Shown here: positions 25,708 to 33,589 of the stretch, in pieces
Position numbering within the stretch: position 1 is the first letter of the stretch
How the letters are laid out: the number at the start of each line of letters is the position of its first letter
Origin: Flavobacterium odoriferum
GTDB taxonomy: Bacteria > Bacteroidota > Bacteroidia > Flavobacteriales > Flavobacteriaceae
Assembly (NCBI RefSeq): GCF_025499515.1
Contig: NZ_JAMKFA010000012.1
Span: 1-64,000 of the forward strand
Direction of reading: 5' to 3'
Length of the DNA stretch: 64,000 bases
Notes under the pieces: generated by a model
Told to the model about the DNA's origin: nothing
The model's input: only the letters and a program-made list of their open reading frames with translations
Databases searched by the model: none
Position numbers and translations under genes: made by a program

Positions 25708-26463
25708 ATGAAAAATAGAATTAAATTTTTAGCAATCGCTTTATTAGCAACAATATTTTCAACATTCACTTCATGTGACGACGATAATTCGGTATTACCT
25801 GTAGAAACCCACGAAGACGCTTATGGCGATGTAATTTTAAAAAAATTGGATATGATGGGAACTATCAAATATATTCCAATTTTTATGGCAGGAGGAAATA
25901 CAGTTAATGCTTCAGGTTGTATTGTTACTGATCCTAATGGAACAGAATTTCCAATAAACGAGTTTTGGGCTGGACCAGGAAGTTTAACAGGAAAAGGAGT
26001 TGCAACTACTACTAAGCCTACAATGGGAACTTACTCGTTTAAATTGAAATTTGCCGATGGTTATGAAAAAACCGTTACTGATGAATTAACTGATGTAGAA
26101 ACCAGTTTAGCCTTGCCAATAGTAGTAACCAGAATTCCGGCAACTGTAACAGAACCAGAAAAAATAAAATTAGATTGGACTGCCGTTCCAAACACTGATT
26201 TAATCTGTATTAAACTTACAGAATTGGATATTGAAGGTACAAAACCTCTTTTCAAAATGGCAAAATTAGATGCTAGTTTAACAACATACACAATTAGTTT
26301 AGATGGTGGAACTGGATGGTTAAGACCTACAACCGATTTAACAACTGGAACAGAATATTACATCACTGTAGCTGCTAAAAAAGTTGAAACTGGAAAAGTA
26401 GTAGATGGAGCAAGTAAAGATTTTGCACATAGTGCTTGTTCTAAAGTTAAGATTGTTTACTAA
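25708..26463 (+). CDS. Lipoprotein of the copper-receptor operon
   Basis: The 251-residue protein has a lipobox ending FTSC followed by DDDNS, so it is probably an outer-membrane lipoprotein. The mature part looks all-beta. It contains KLDMMGTIKYIPIFMAGGNTV, with several Met, ASGCIVTDPNG, and a fibronectin-like second half (KLDWTAVPNTDLICIKLTE, YYITVAAKKVE). It starts 17 bases after the receptor gene and ends at a terminator, so it belongs to the same transcript. A partner role for the receptor in capturing copper is a guess from position and Met content. Confidence 0.75.
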   Translation: MKNRIKFLAIALLATIFSTFTSCDDDNSVLPVETHEDAYGDVILKKLDMMGTIKYIPIFMAGGNTVNASGCIVTDPNGTEFPINEFWAGPGSLTGKGVATTTKPTMGTYSFKLKFADGYEKTVTDELTDVETSLALPIVVTRIPATVTEPEKIKLDWTAVPNTDLICIKLTELDIEGTKPLFKMAKLDASLTTYTISLDGGTGWLRPTTDLTTGTEYYITVAAKKVETGKVVDGASKDFAHSACSKVKIVY

Positions 26464-26483
26464 TTTAGATTTTAATAAATCGC

Positions 26484-26518
26484 AAAAAACCTCAAGTTTA
26501 ACTACTTGAGGTTTTTTT
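26484..26518. terminator. Bidirectional terminator between converging operons
   Basis: The stem AAACCTCAAGT/ACTTGAGGTTT has flanking A- and T-tracts. It ends the copper-receptor operon (+) and the cytochrome-rhodanese operon (-). Confidence 0.85.
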
Positions 26519-26540
26519 ATAATACTATCCTAAAAACTAT

Positions 26541-26744
26541 TTATTTTTCTTTCTTTTTAGGTGATGTTGCAAATAAATTAAATAATAATCCGCCCATTAA
26601 ACCACCATATAAAGTACTATTTAATGGTTTTGAAGTAATAGCACATGTGCCAGATGCACAACCAACCTGCTGATAATATATATACCCTGCAATAAGCCCA
26701 ACGACTACTCCAAGTCCTGTAATAATAAATGCTTTTTTATTCAT
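26541..26744 (-). CDS. DUF6132-type small membrane protein
   Basis: The real start is the ATG at 26744, one base after the rhodanese stop; a longer in-frame extension would overlap the rhodanese gene. The 67-residue protein has a first membrane segment (FIITGLGVVVGLIAGYIYY), a loop with Cys in QQVGCASGTCAITSKP, and a second Gly-rich segment (YGGLMGGLLFNLFA), ending in a Lys-rich tail. The GC.SGTC.I.S.P loop is the DUF6132 signature as I remember it. The paired cysteines near the membrane recall YgaP-like proteins, and the tight coupling to rhodanese suggests a joint role in sulfur transfer. Confidence 0.75.
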   Translation of the reverse strand: MNKKAFIITGLGVVVGLIAGYIYYQQVGCASGTCAITSKPLNSTLYGGLMGGLLFNLFATSPKKKEK

Positions 26745-26745
26745 A

Positions 26746-27126
26746 TTAATGACAATGAGAATCTCTACAACATGTATGTGAAGGAATATGAGAAACATCT
26801 CCTTTAGTTGGAAATCCTTTTTGCACCCATTTTTCTAGACCTTTTTTCATATTGATGTAATTAGTATAACCATGATATTGTAAAAAACTAACTACTCTTC
26901 TACTCCGTTCACCAGTTGTGCAAACTACAATTACTTTTTCGTCTTTTGGAAGTTCGTGAATTCGGTCTTCTAAACAACTCATTGGAATATGCAATATTCT
27001 TGGCACATCTAAAGATAATTGTTCTACTTCAGAAACTTCTCTAATATCTAAAAGTAAATAACCTCTTTGAATTAATTCTTGTGTACTTGTTGGACAAACT
27101 TCTTTTATTTTTATTGTATTTTCCAT
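26746..27126 (-). CDS. Rhodanese-like sulfurtransferase with Cys/His-rich tail
   Basis: The start at ATG 27126 is chosen because it follows the cytochrome stop by one base; an upstream in-frame ATG would lie inside that gene. The 126-residue single rhodanese domain has LLLDIREVSEVE near residues 24-35 and the catalytic loop VVCTTGERSRR with Cys69. After the domain comes an unusual tail, HTCCRDSHCH, with three Cys and three His, which looks like a metal or persulfide site. It sits between a dihaem cytochrome and a DUF6132 membrane protein. It likely transfers or releases sulfane sulfur produced by sulfide oxidation. Confidence 0.9.
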   Translation of the reverse strand: MENTIKIKEVCPTSTQELIQRGYLLLDIREVSEVEQLSLDVPRILHIPMSCLEDRIHELPKDEKVIVVCTTGERSRRVVSFLQYHGYTNYINMKKGLEKWVQKGFPTKGDVSHIPSHTCCRDSHCH

Positions 27127-27127
27127 A

Positions 27128-28108
27128 CTATTTTTTATCAAAAGTAATACTCCAAATACCACGAACTTCGCTTTCATTATAACCAATAGCTAAATCCTTT
27201 GGATATAATTTCATAATTTGCTTTGAAACTTCTGGTTTAATTTGTTTTCCATGACACTGCAAACACATAGTGTTGGTTTCAATTGGATAATAAAATTGGA
27301 CTTTATTTCCTTTTTCTATTACAACGGGTTTTATTTCTTTTTTGGCAGCTAACTCTTTTTTGAATTGAGCAATATATTGCAATTCTTCAGTATTCGCTTT
27401 ATTATTTGGGTTTCTATTTTTATCAGATACACGTTTTATAGAAGCGTTAAATTTAATTGACATACTGTCTGTTAAAGGTATAGCTTGAATGTTACAAAAG
27501 GATAGAGCCTCTAGAGTTCCTTTTTTTTGAACAGACTCCATCAAATTTTTACCTAATATTTTTTTAGTTCCCAAAGCATATTCTAAACCAATATCTGCAT
27601 AGGTTTTCTCTTTTTTTGGTTCCACATACTTTTTACCTGATTGTATCCAATTTTCATTGCCATGACCTTCCCAATGTGCTTTAAACCATTTCGGTTCTTC
27701 GATTTGGTAATCAAACATAAAATCGGCAATTTTTTCAATACTTCCTTCTGGAAAAGCTTGTTTTGGCATAACACCATGTTTTCTTACGGCTCCATACATA
27801 AGTGCTTTATCTTCTGTTGGATTGGCAACAAATGCTGTAACATGTTTTACAAACTCTTCTTTATTGTAACCTTCTTTGTCGATATATCTTGCTTTAATAG
27901 CAACCATTGGTGGCGCAATTCTTCCTTCATTTTCAGCAGCATTTGGACTATGACACAAATAACAATGTGTTTCCATAAGTTTTTTGCCTTCATGAATTTC
28001 ATTTTGAAGTGAAGTTGGATTTGCATCTTGAATTTCTTTATACTCTTTTTTATCTTTTTGGCAACTCACAAAACCAAATAAAACAATTGCTACTACTAAA
28101 TATTTCAT
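27128..28108 (-). CDS. Dihaem cytochrome c lipoprotein with C-terminal DUF3365 domain
   Basis: The 326-residue protein has a lipobox FGFVSC, so it is anchored in the periplasm-facing membrane. The N-terminal cytochrome c domain binds haem at CYLCH (THCYLCHSPNAA); YGAVRKHGVMPKQAFPE supplies the likely Met ligand. The C-terminal half matches the DUF3365/Tll0287-like domain and has a second haem motif CLQCH. It is the first gene of a three-gene operon with rhodanese and DUF6132, each spaced one base apart. The promoter has the perfect dyad at 28157-28170. It may carry electrons or sense redox or sulfur species in the periplasm. Confidence 0.92.
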   Translation of the reverse strand: MKYLVVAIVLFGFVSCQKDKKEYKEIQDANPTSLQNEIHEGKKLMETHCYLCHSPNAAENEGRIAPPMVAIKARYIDKEGYNKEEFVKHVTAFVANPTEDKALMYGAVRKHGVMPKQAFPEGSIEKIADFMFDYQIEEPKWFKAHWEGHGNENWIQSGKKYVEPKKEKTYADIGLEYALGTKKILGKNLMESVQKKGTLEALSFCNIQAIPLTDSMSIKFNASIKRVSDKNRNPNNKANTEELQYIAQFKKELAAKKEIKPVVIEKGNKVQFYYPIETNTMCLQCHGKQIKPEVSKQIMKLYPKDLAIGYNESEVRGIWSITFDKK

Positions 28109-28126
28109 ATTACTCTATTTATTATT

Positions 28127-28171
28127 CAAAAGTAAAGCATACTTAATAATAAAGATGTAACGATTGTTACA
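28127..28171 (-). promoter_or_regulatory. Promoter of the cytochrome-rhodanese operon with TGTAAC-N4-GTTACA dyad
   Basis: A perfect 16-bp dyad (28156-28171) is followed on the minus strand by exactly 22 bases after GTTAC and the -7 element TACTTTTG (28127-28134). The cytochrome ATG follows 18 bases later. Confidence 0.8.
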
Positions 28172-28248
28172 AATCTATTTACTCTATCTATAATAAAATA
28201 GATTTTATTTATTTTTATATAATATACAATAATATTTTGTTATACAAA

Positions 28249-28292
28249 GAAACTGTTGTTACTTTTTCAACATTTTTTTTGACTGAAATTTG
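28249..28292 (+). promoter_or_regulatory. Weak dyad promoter of the peroxiredoxin gene
   Basis: GAAAC-N4-GTTAC (28249-28262) differs by one base from the dyad. The same 22-base spacing leads to GAAATTTG (28285-28292), which keeps TTTG but lacks the TA of the -7 consensus. It is possibly a weaker member of the group. Confidence 0.45.
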
Positions 28293-28333
28293 TACCATCA
28301 AAAATTAATAATAACATTTTAAAAATAGAAAAA

Positions 28334-29035
28334 ATGGAAAATCAAGTATTTATGCCAAGAATTGGCGAACAAGCACCAGAATTTACTGCAATTACAACAC
28401 AAGGAACTATCAACTTTCCAAAAGATTATGAAGGAAAATGGGTTATCTTTTTTAGTCATCCAGCCGATTTTACTCCAGTTTGTACTTCTGAATTTATGAC
28501 CTTCGCAAGCATGGAAAATCAATTTAAAGAAGCTAATTGTGAATTATTAGGATTATCAGTTGATGGATTATATAGCCATATTGCATGGTTAAGAACCATT
28601 AAAGAAAAAATCGAATACAAAGGAATGAAAGACATCGAAGTTAAATTTCCTTTAATCGAAGACATTACAATGGAAGTTTCTAAAAAATACGGAATGATTA
28701 TGGAAGGAGAAAGCAATACAAAAGCTGTGAGAGCCGTATTCTTTGTAGATCCAAAAGGAACTATTAGAACTATTCTATATTACCCATTAAGTATTGGAAG
28801 AAATTTTGACGAAATTTACAGAGCCTTAATTGCTTTACAAACAGCTGATGCTTTTGAAGTAGCTTGTCCAGCTGATTGGAGACCTGGAGACGATGTTATT
28901 GTGCCAACCGCAGGTTCTTGTGGTGTTGCAAAAGAAAGAATGGAAAACGATGAAACTTTAGACTGTAAAGATTGGTTTTTCTGTACTAAAAAATTAGATA
29001 AAGATTTAGTATTAAATACAATTTTGAAAAAATAA
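28334..29035 (+). CDS. Peroxiredoxin of the Prx6 (AhpC/TSA) type
   Basis: The 233-residue enzyme reduces peroxides in the cytoplasm. The peroxidatic Cys50 is in SHPADFTPVCTSEF, with the conserved Arg in TKAVRAVFFVDPKG. The C-terminal extension CPADWRPGDDV...DCKDWFFCTKKL holds further cysteines, as in the long Prx6-type enzymes of bacteria and archaea, which can form disulfides. The gene stands alone and ends at a terminator. The upstream region has a degenerate copy of the dyad promoter found at the neighbouring respiratory operons, so peroxide defence may be linked to them. Confidence 0.95.
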   Translation: MENQVFMPRIGEQAPEFTAITTQGTINFPKDYEGKWVIFFSHPADFTPVCTSEFMTFASMENQFKEANCELLGLSVDGLYSHIAWLRTIKEKIEYKGMKDIEVKFPLIEDITMEVSKKYGMIMEGESNTKAVRAVFFVDPKGTIRTILYYPLSIGRNFDEIYRALIALQTADAFEVACPADWRPGDDVIVPTAGSCGVAKERMENDETLDCKDWFFCTKKLDKDLVLNTILKK

Positions 29036-29059
29036 TATTCAATTTAGGTATGAGTATTT

Positions 29060-29098
29060 TAGTCTGAAAAACATCTCCGTTTTTCAGACTATTTTTTT
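29060..29098 (+). terminator. Terminator of the peroxiredoxin gene
   Basis: The stem TAGTCTGAAAA/TTTTCAGACTA is followed by seven T. It overlaps the end of the converging MBOAT gene and may also work in that direction. Confidence 0.8.
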
Positions 29099-30611
29099 AA
29101 AACTGAAAATAAATAAAAGGTTGCGCACCTGCAGAAGCCGTAGCATAAACCACCCAATAAATCAATCCTAATAGAATCGCTTTTACCAATAATGGAATTG
29201 AACTAAACGATTTTTGCATAAAAGCAATTCCTTTTACAGGAATAAAATGCCAAATTACTCCAATAGCAATCAATAAAAAGACGTTTTTATAACCTAAAAT
29301 TATGGTTTGCCATTGATTAAAATCGAAGGTTAATTTTCCAATATTTTGAATCACTTGAAAGGCAGTTTCAAAATCTTTTGCTCTAAAAAATAACCAACAA
29401 AAAACCACAAAATGGAACGTTAAAACCACTTGAATGGTTCTGATGAATATGTTTTTTGGTAATTTAATAAACTGTCCAAAAAATTTCTCAACTACTAACG
29501 CTAATCCATGTAAAACACCCCAAACTACAAATTTCCAAGAAGCACCATGCCATAATCCACCCAACAACATCGTCATAAACAAATTGAAATAGGTTCTGAT
29601 TTTTCCTTTACGATTTCCACCCATTGAAATGTACAAATAATCGCGTAACCAAGTGGAAAGTGAAATATGCCATCTTCTCCAAAATTCAGTAATAGAACCT
29701 GATTGATAAGGTGTTCTAAAATTATCAGGCAACCAAAATCCCATCAATAAAGCCAATCCAATTGCAATATCAGAATACCCTGAAAAATCACAATAAATCT
29801 GAATTGCATAGCCATAAGAAGCCATCAAATTTTCGAAAGCGGTGTAACTATTTGGTGCATCAAAAACACGATCCACAAAATTGGTCGAAATGTAATCTGA
29901 AATGACTGCTTTTTTGATTAATCCACCAATAATTAAGAACAAAGCACGATTGAAATCTTCTTTAGTTAACTTTAATTTCTCATAAATTTGAGGAATAAAA
30001 TCACTTGCTCTTACAATTGGTCCAGCTACTAATTGCGGGAAAAATGAAACGAAAAACAAGAAATCCATAAAGCTTTTCGTTGGTTCTAATTCGCGTCGAT
30101 AAACATCAATAGTATAACTTAATGTTTGAAAAGTATAGAATGAAATTCCAACGGGAAGAATAATATCTTCGAACTTCATTGTACCATCAAAAAGCGTATT
30201 GAAATTATCAATCAAGAAGTTGGTATACTTAAAATAAGCCAACATTCCTAAGTTAATCAACAAACTCAGAATCATATAAAACTTACGATAACCTTGCTTC
30301 GTTTCCTCAAAAATTAATCGAGATAAAGCATAGTCTACAACCGATGAAAAAATCAGCAACCAAAAATAAATTCCGCTACATTTATAATAGAAAAATAACG
30401 AAAACAACACTACATAAGTAATTCGAAAATAGTGTGTTTTTCGCGATAAAATATAAATAGCATAAAAAATTAAAAACAAACCTAAAAACAAAGCACTATT
30501 AAATAAAAGCGGTTGTTTTGGATTGTAAGTAAACCAATTTTTAAGCGTTTCTAAATCAACAATTCCAACTGTTTCAAGAAACCAATTTTGTAAACTAAAA
30601 AGTGCGCTCAC
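29097..30611 (-). CDS. MBOAT-family membrane O-acyltransferase (AlgI/PatA-like)
   Basis: The 504-residue protein has about ten to twelve membrane segments and the MBOAT core: GISFYTFQTLSYTIDVYRRE, WRRWHISLSTWLRDYLYISMGGNRKG with a conserved His, and GGLWHGASWKFVVWGVLHG with the catalytic His. AlgI and PatA proteins pass acetyl groups across the membrane for O-acetylation of alginate, peptidoglycan or other glycans. It is the last of three genes with two SGNH proteins, the usual partners that complete transfer outside. LysM in the neighbour hints at a peptidoglycan-associated target, but an exopolysaccharide is equally possible. Confidence 0.93.
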   Translation of the reverse strand: MSALFSLQNWFLETVGIVDLETLKNWFTYNPKQPLLFNSALFLGLFLIFYAIYILSRKTHYFRITYVVLFSLFFYYKCSGIYFWLLIFSSVVDYALSRLIFEETKQGYRKFYMILSLLINLGMLAYFKYTNFLIDNFNTLFDGTMKFEDIILPVGISFYTFQTLSYTIDVYRRELEPTKSFMDFLFFVSFFPQLVAGPIVRASDFIPQIYEKLKLTKEDFNRALFLIIGGLIKKAVISDYISTNFVDRVFDAPNSYTAFENLMASYGYAIQIYCDFSGYSDIAIGLALLMGFWLPDNFRTPYQSGSITEFWRRWHISLSTWLRDYLYISMGGNRKGKIRTYFNLFMTMLLGGLWHGASWKFVVWGVLHGLALVVEKFFGQFIKLPKNIFIRTIQVVLTFHFVVFCWLFFRAKDFETAFQVIQNIGKLTFDFNQWQTIILGYKNVFLLIAIGVIWHFIPVKGIAFMQKSFSSIPLLVKAILLGLIYWVVYATASAGAQPFIYFQF

Positions 30612-30613
30612 TG

Positions 30614-32041
30614 CTATTTTGTTGATTTGAATAATTCATATGATTGTACAAAAGCCTCAAAAAATAATTCGGCTTGTTTTTCATAACCTGCCTTAGAATA
30701 ATGTACTTTATCTCTTGCCATATATCCTTTGGCTGCGTTTCTGTAAATAGCTTTATTTCCACCTAAAATGTATAATAAATCCCACACAGCATATTGTTTT
30801 TCTATTGATTTTTCTTTGATTTTAGCCGAATAATCCTCGATAAAAGTATTGGTATATTTTCTATGCAAAATGGATGGTGGCGATGTCATTACTAACACTG
30901 CAGTTTGCGGATTCTTCTCTTTAATTGAAACAATCATCTTATCCAGATGTTCATAATATTGCTCACCCGATTGTTTGTCAAAACTTTCATTGGTTCCTAA
31001 AGAAATAATAACCAAATCAGGATTTAAAGCTGGCAATTGGTCATAAAATAGTGGAAATTTATTGTAATCCGAAGCTTTTGCTCCATTAACACCAATACAA
31101 TGATAAACCACACCCGAATTATCGTTTTCTAAAACCAAACCGTTTAATGCAAATTCGTTTATTTGTTGATTGGGAACTAATGCAATTTTATCCAAAGGTT
31201 TTTCAGAACTATAATCGTTTGAAAATGGTGTCGATTGCAAATCTATCGGAATATATTCGGTTTTTGTAGTGGTTTTGGATTGTGTTCCTTTGGTTGGAAT
31301 GGTTAAAATTTTTCCATCGCGAATCATATCACTTTTTAAACCGTTTGCCTTTTTTAATGCTTTTAAAGAAACATTATATCTATTGGCAATTCCACCTAAA
31401 ACTTCACCTGGTTTTACTTTATGTGTGATTTTTTTTGGTACTTTTCGTTCAATAACAATGCTTTTATTAGACACTGAAACATCAAATAAATTTGCATTTT
31501 GAGGTGTAATTACTTTTAATTTTGTAAAATTAAATTGCGCATCTTTCACCATCAATTGAATAGCAAAATCAGCTAACTTTGTTTCCATTGAAAATCCGCT
31601 TAAACCAACAGGTTTTGAACTATCGGCATACAAATTTCTATAACTTTGAAAACTTCCAGAGGCACTGTATCTAATTGGCGCACTATTATTGGTTTTTGCT
31701 ACGCTATACGGAAACGTAAATCCGAAACCACCATTTCCATAAACATTTTGAAATTGTGAACGAATTTTAGCTGTAAATAAATCGGCTTGAATGTGCGAAT
31801 CGCCAATATGAACAATATTGATTTTTCCTTGTTTGGTTTGCTCTAATTGGTATAATTTTTCAAAAAAAGTTCTGATTGCTGTAGCGTTTTGAACATCGTT
31901 TCCGGAAAAAATAACTTCAATAGAATCAACCACAGGAACATCAAATGCAACTGAATCAATTGGGACCAACAAACTATCATTTTCTTGAGCATAACTAAAA
32001 AGAGAAAGCCCTAAAAGCAACATTAGAATTTTACTCTTCAT
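30614..32041 (-). CDS. Exported SGNH/GDSL hydrolase with internal LysM domain
   Basis: The 475-residue protein has a signal peptide ending LSLFSYAQE. The GDSH nucleophile block (NIVHIGDSHIQADLFTAKIR) lies near residue 80, a LysM domain (KPGEVLGGIANRYNVSLKALKK) is inserted near 210-255, the SLGTNES block follows, and the Asp-x-x-His block is RDKVHYSKAG near the C-terminus. It thus combines an esterase or acetyltransferase fold with a cell-wall-binding module. The start overlaps the preceding SGNH gene by 11 bases and the MBOAT gene begins 2 bases after its stop. The likely role is acetyl transfer onto, or removal from, a glycan in the periplasm. Confidence 0.9.
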   Translation of the reverse strand: MKSKILMLLLGLSLFSYAQENDSLLVPIDSVAFDVPVVDSIEVIFSGNDVQNATAIRTFFEKLYQLEQTKQGKINIVHIGDSHIQADLFTAKIRSQFQNVYGNGGFGFTFPYSVAKTNNSAPIRYSASGSFQSYRNLYADSSKPVGLSGFSMETKLADFAIQLMVKDAQFNFTKLKVITPQNANLFDVSVSNKSIVIERKVPKKITHKVKPGEVLGGIANRYNVSLKALKKANGLKSDMIRDGKILTIPTKGTQSKTTTKTEYIPIDLQSTPFSNDYSSEKPLDKIALVPNQQINEFALNGLVLENDNSGVVYHCIGVNGAKASDYNKFPLFYDQLPALNPDLVIISLGTNESFDKQSGEQYYEHLDKMIVSIKEKNPQTAVLVMTSPPSILHRKYTNTFIEDYSAKIKEKSIEKQYAVWDLLYILGGNKAIYRNAAKGYMARDKVHYSKAGYEKQAELFFEAFVQSYELFKSTK

Positions 32042-33476
32042 TTACCGAATCGTTTTTAATTATAGCAGAATCTTTCTTGATTGGAGCAGCTGGTTTTTTC
32101 TTTTTTCGCAACGCTTTATAGGTTTCATATCCTTGATTTAATTGGGTAAAAATCAAATTCGCAGCTTCTTTTGCACCTCTGTGATTAAAATGTGTATAAT
32201 CTTTATTGGCTTTTGAAGGAACTTCTTCCACCCATTTTACCATAGAACCATCACCACCCATTAATGTATACATATTTACAAAACTTGCTTCCGATTTAAT
32301 GGCGTACTTTTTCTGTGCTCTGTTTAATGGAACAACAGCCGAATCGGTTTTCATCTCCAAGTCATATTTGGTAGATTTATCAGCAGTAGAAACGATCAAA
32401 ATGGCTACACCAGGAAAACATTCCTTCAAATGATTAACCACTTTTGTCATTCTTTTTTCGTACCAAGTATAATCTAATGTTCCGTAATTCAATACATTAG
32501 CACCATATTGCAACACGATTAAATCGTAATCTAATTTGACATGAAAAGCACGCATCGTATTGATATCAAAACTTCCTAAAGGTAAACCTGAATTTCCTCG
32601 ATTTGAGAAATTATCCACATGAACTCCTTTTCCATCATCAAAATTAAATCCGTAAATTGGGATTGAATCTGCTTTTTTGAAATTTACTTTTAAGTTTTTT
32701 AAACTTCCTTCCGATAATGTAAGTGTGTTTAACGTATTGTTTGGTGTCAATTTCTTAACGATTGTATCGCCAGCAACAAAAATGACCTTTCCTTCTTTGT
32801 TAGAAGAACTTCCGTAGAATAAGGTTGGTCGAGGTAACTCTGATGCAAATTTTGTTTTAGTTGCTTTGTATTTTACCCAAGCTACATTTGCTGTATCGTT
32901 TGCAAAAAATACGTGTCCATTCACTCCAAAAGCTCTTGACGGACGTTTAACTTTTAAATACGATTGTGTTTTCCAGTTTCCAGAAAATTCATGCGTAACT
33001 GAACTACGAGAACTTGCAGATTCTGATGTAATATTTACAAAACCAACTCCTTGACCTCCAAATTTTTCTTGTAAATAGGTTCTGAAATCTTTTACAATTA
33101 AATCGCCATCCGTCATTGAATCGCCAAAATAAGCGATACGAACATTACCTTCTTTCTTGGTTTCTAATTGAAAAAGCTTCTCGAAAAAAGTTACTAAATA
33201 TTGATTCCCGGTATAATCTTCGAAGGTTTCTGTTGGAAATTTAACTCCGTTAGTAATTTTATAATCAATGGTTATATTTGTAAGCGTATCTTCAGATTTT
33301 AAATCGCCATCTTCTGCAATTGCTTCTAGTAACAAACTATCCACAACAATATTTTTTGAAGAAGCAATGTCTTCAGAAAACAACTTTTTAGGCAAAAAAG
33401 TTTTAAATGCCAAAAATGACAGCGTTGAAACTACAACTACTGCTAATGACTGAAAAAAATATTTTGATGTATTCAC
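32031..33476 (-). CDS. Membrane-anchored SGNH/GDSL hydrolase-like protein
   Basis: The 481-residue protein begins with an uncleaved-looking membrane segment (FFQSLAVVVVSTLSFLAF) and should face the periplasm. The SGNH blocks are visible: VRIAYFGDSMTDGDLIVKDF near residue 145, VLQYGANVLNYG, and the terminal DYTHFNHRGAKEAANL with the catalytic Asp and His. The C-terminus is very Lys-rich. It is the first gene of the SGNH, SGNH-LysM, MBOAT operon and overlaps the next gene by 11 bases. The two SGNH proteins are different enough that they may act in sequence or as a complex with MBOAT. Confidence 0.88.
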   Translation of the reverse strand: MNTSKYFFQSLAVVVVSTLSFLAFKTFLPKKLFSEDIASSKNIVVDSLLLEAIAEDGDLKSEDTLTNITIDYKITNGVKFPTETFEDYTGNQYLVTFFEKLFQLETKKEGNVRIAYFGDSMTDGDLIVKDFRTYLQEKFGGQGVGFVNITSESASSRSSVTHEFSGNWKTQSYLKVKRPSRAFGVNGHVFFANDTANVAWVKYKATKTKFASELPRPTLFYGSSSNKEGKVIFVAGDTIVKKLTPNNTLNTLTLSEGSLKNLKVNFKKADSIPIYGFNFDDGKGVHVDNFSNRGNSGLPLGSFDINTMRAFHVKLDYDLIVLQYGANVLNYGTLDYTWYEKRMTKVVNHLKECFPGVAILIVSTADKSTKYDLEMKTDSAVVPLNRAQKKYAIKSEASFVNMYTLMGGDGSMVKWVEEVPSKANKDYTHFNHRGAKEAANLIFTQLNQGYETYKALRKKKKPAAPIKKDSAIIKNDSVNEE

Positions 33477-33508
33477 TTAATTTTATCTCTTATAACTGAT
33501 TTACTATT

Positions 33509-33585
33509 TCAAAATTCGTTGTTCCAAGTTCGTTGTTCGATATTTAAACAAAGAATATTCAACATGGAATTTTGAATGTTGAAAT
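33509..33585. repeat. Intergenic AT-rich repeat with inverted-repeat content
   Basis: ATTCGTTGTTC occurs twice in variant form and GAATATTCAAC is followed by TGGAATTTTGAA. The same elements are found at 37953-38030. The segment lies between the SGNH operon and argS. Confidence 0.5.
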
Positions 33586-33589
33586 GTTT

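Noticed and set aside
27836..27851. TGTAAC-N4-TTTACA, a one-mismatch dyad
   Set aside because: It lies within the coding sequence of the cytochrome c gene, with no promoter at the right distance; probably coincidental.
28241..28263. Second inverted motif TTGTTATACAA near the peroxiredoxin promoter
   Set aside because: It lacks the GTAAC half-sites and lies at no consistent distance from a -7 element; probably AT-rich background.
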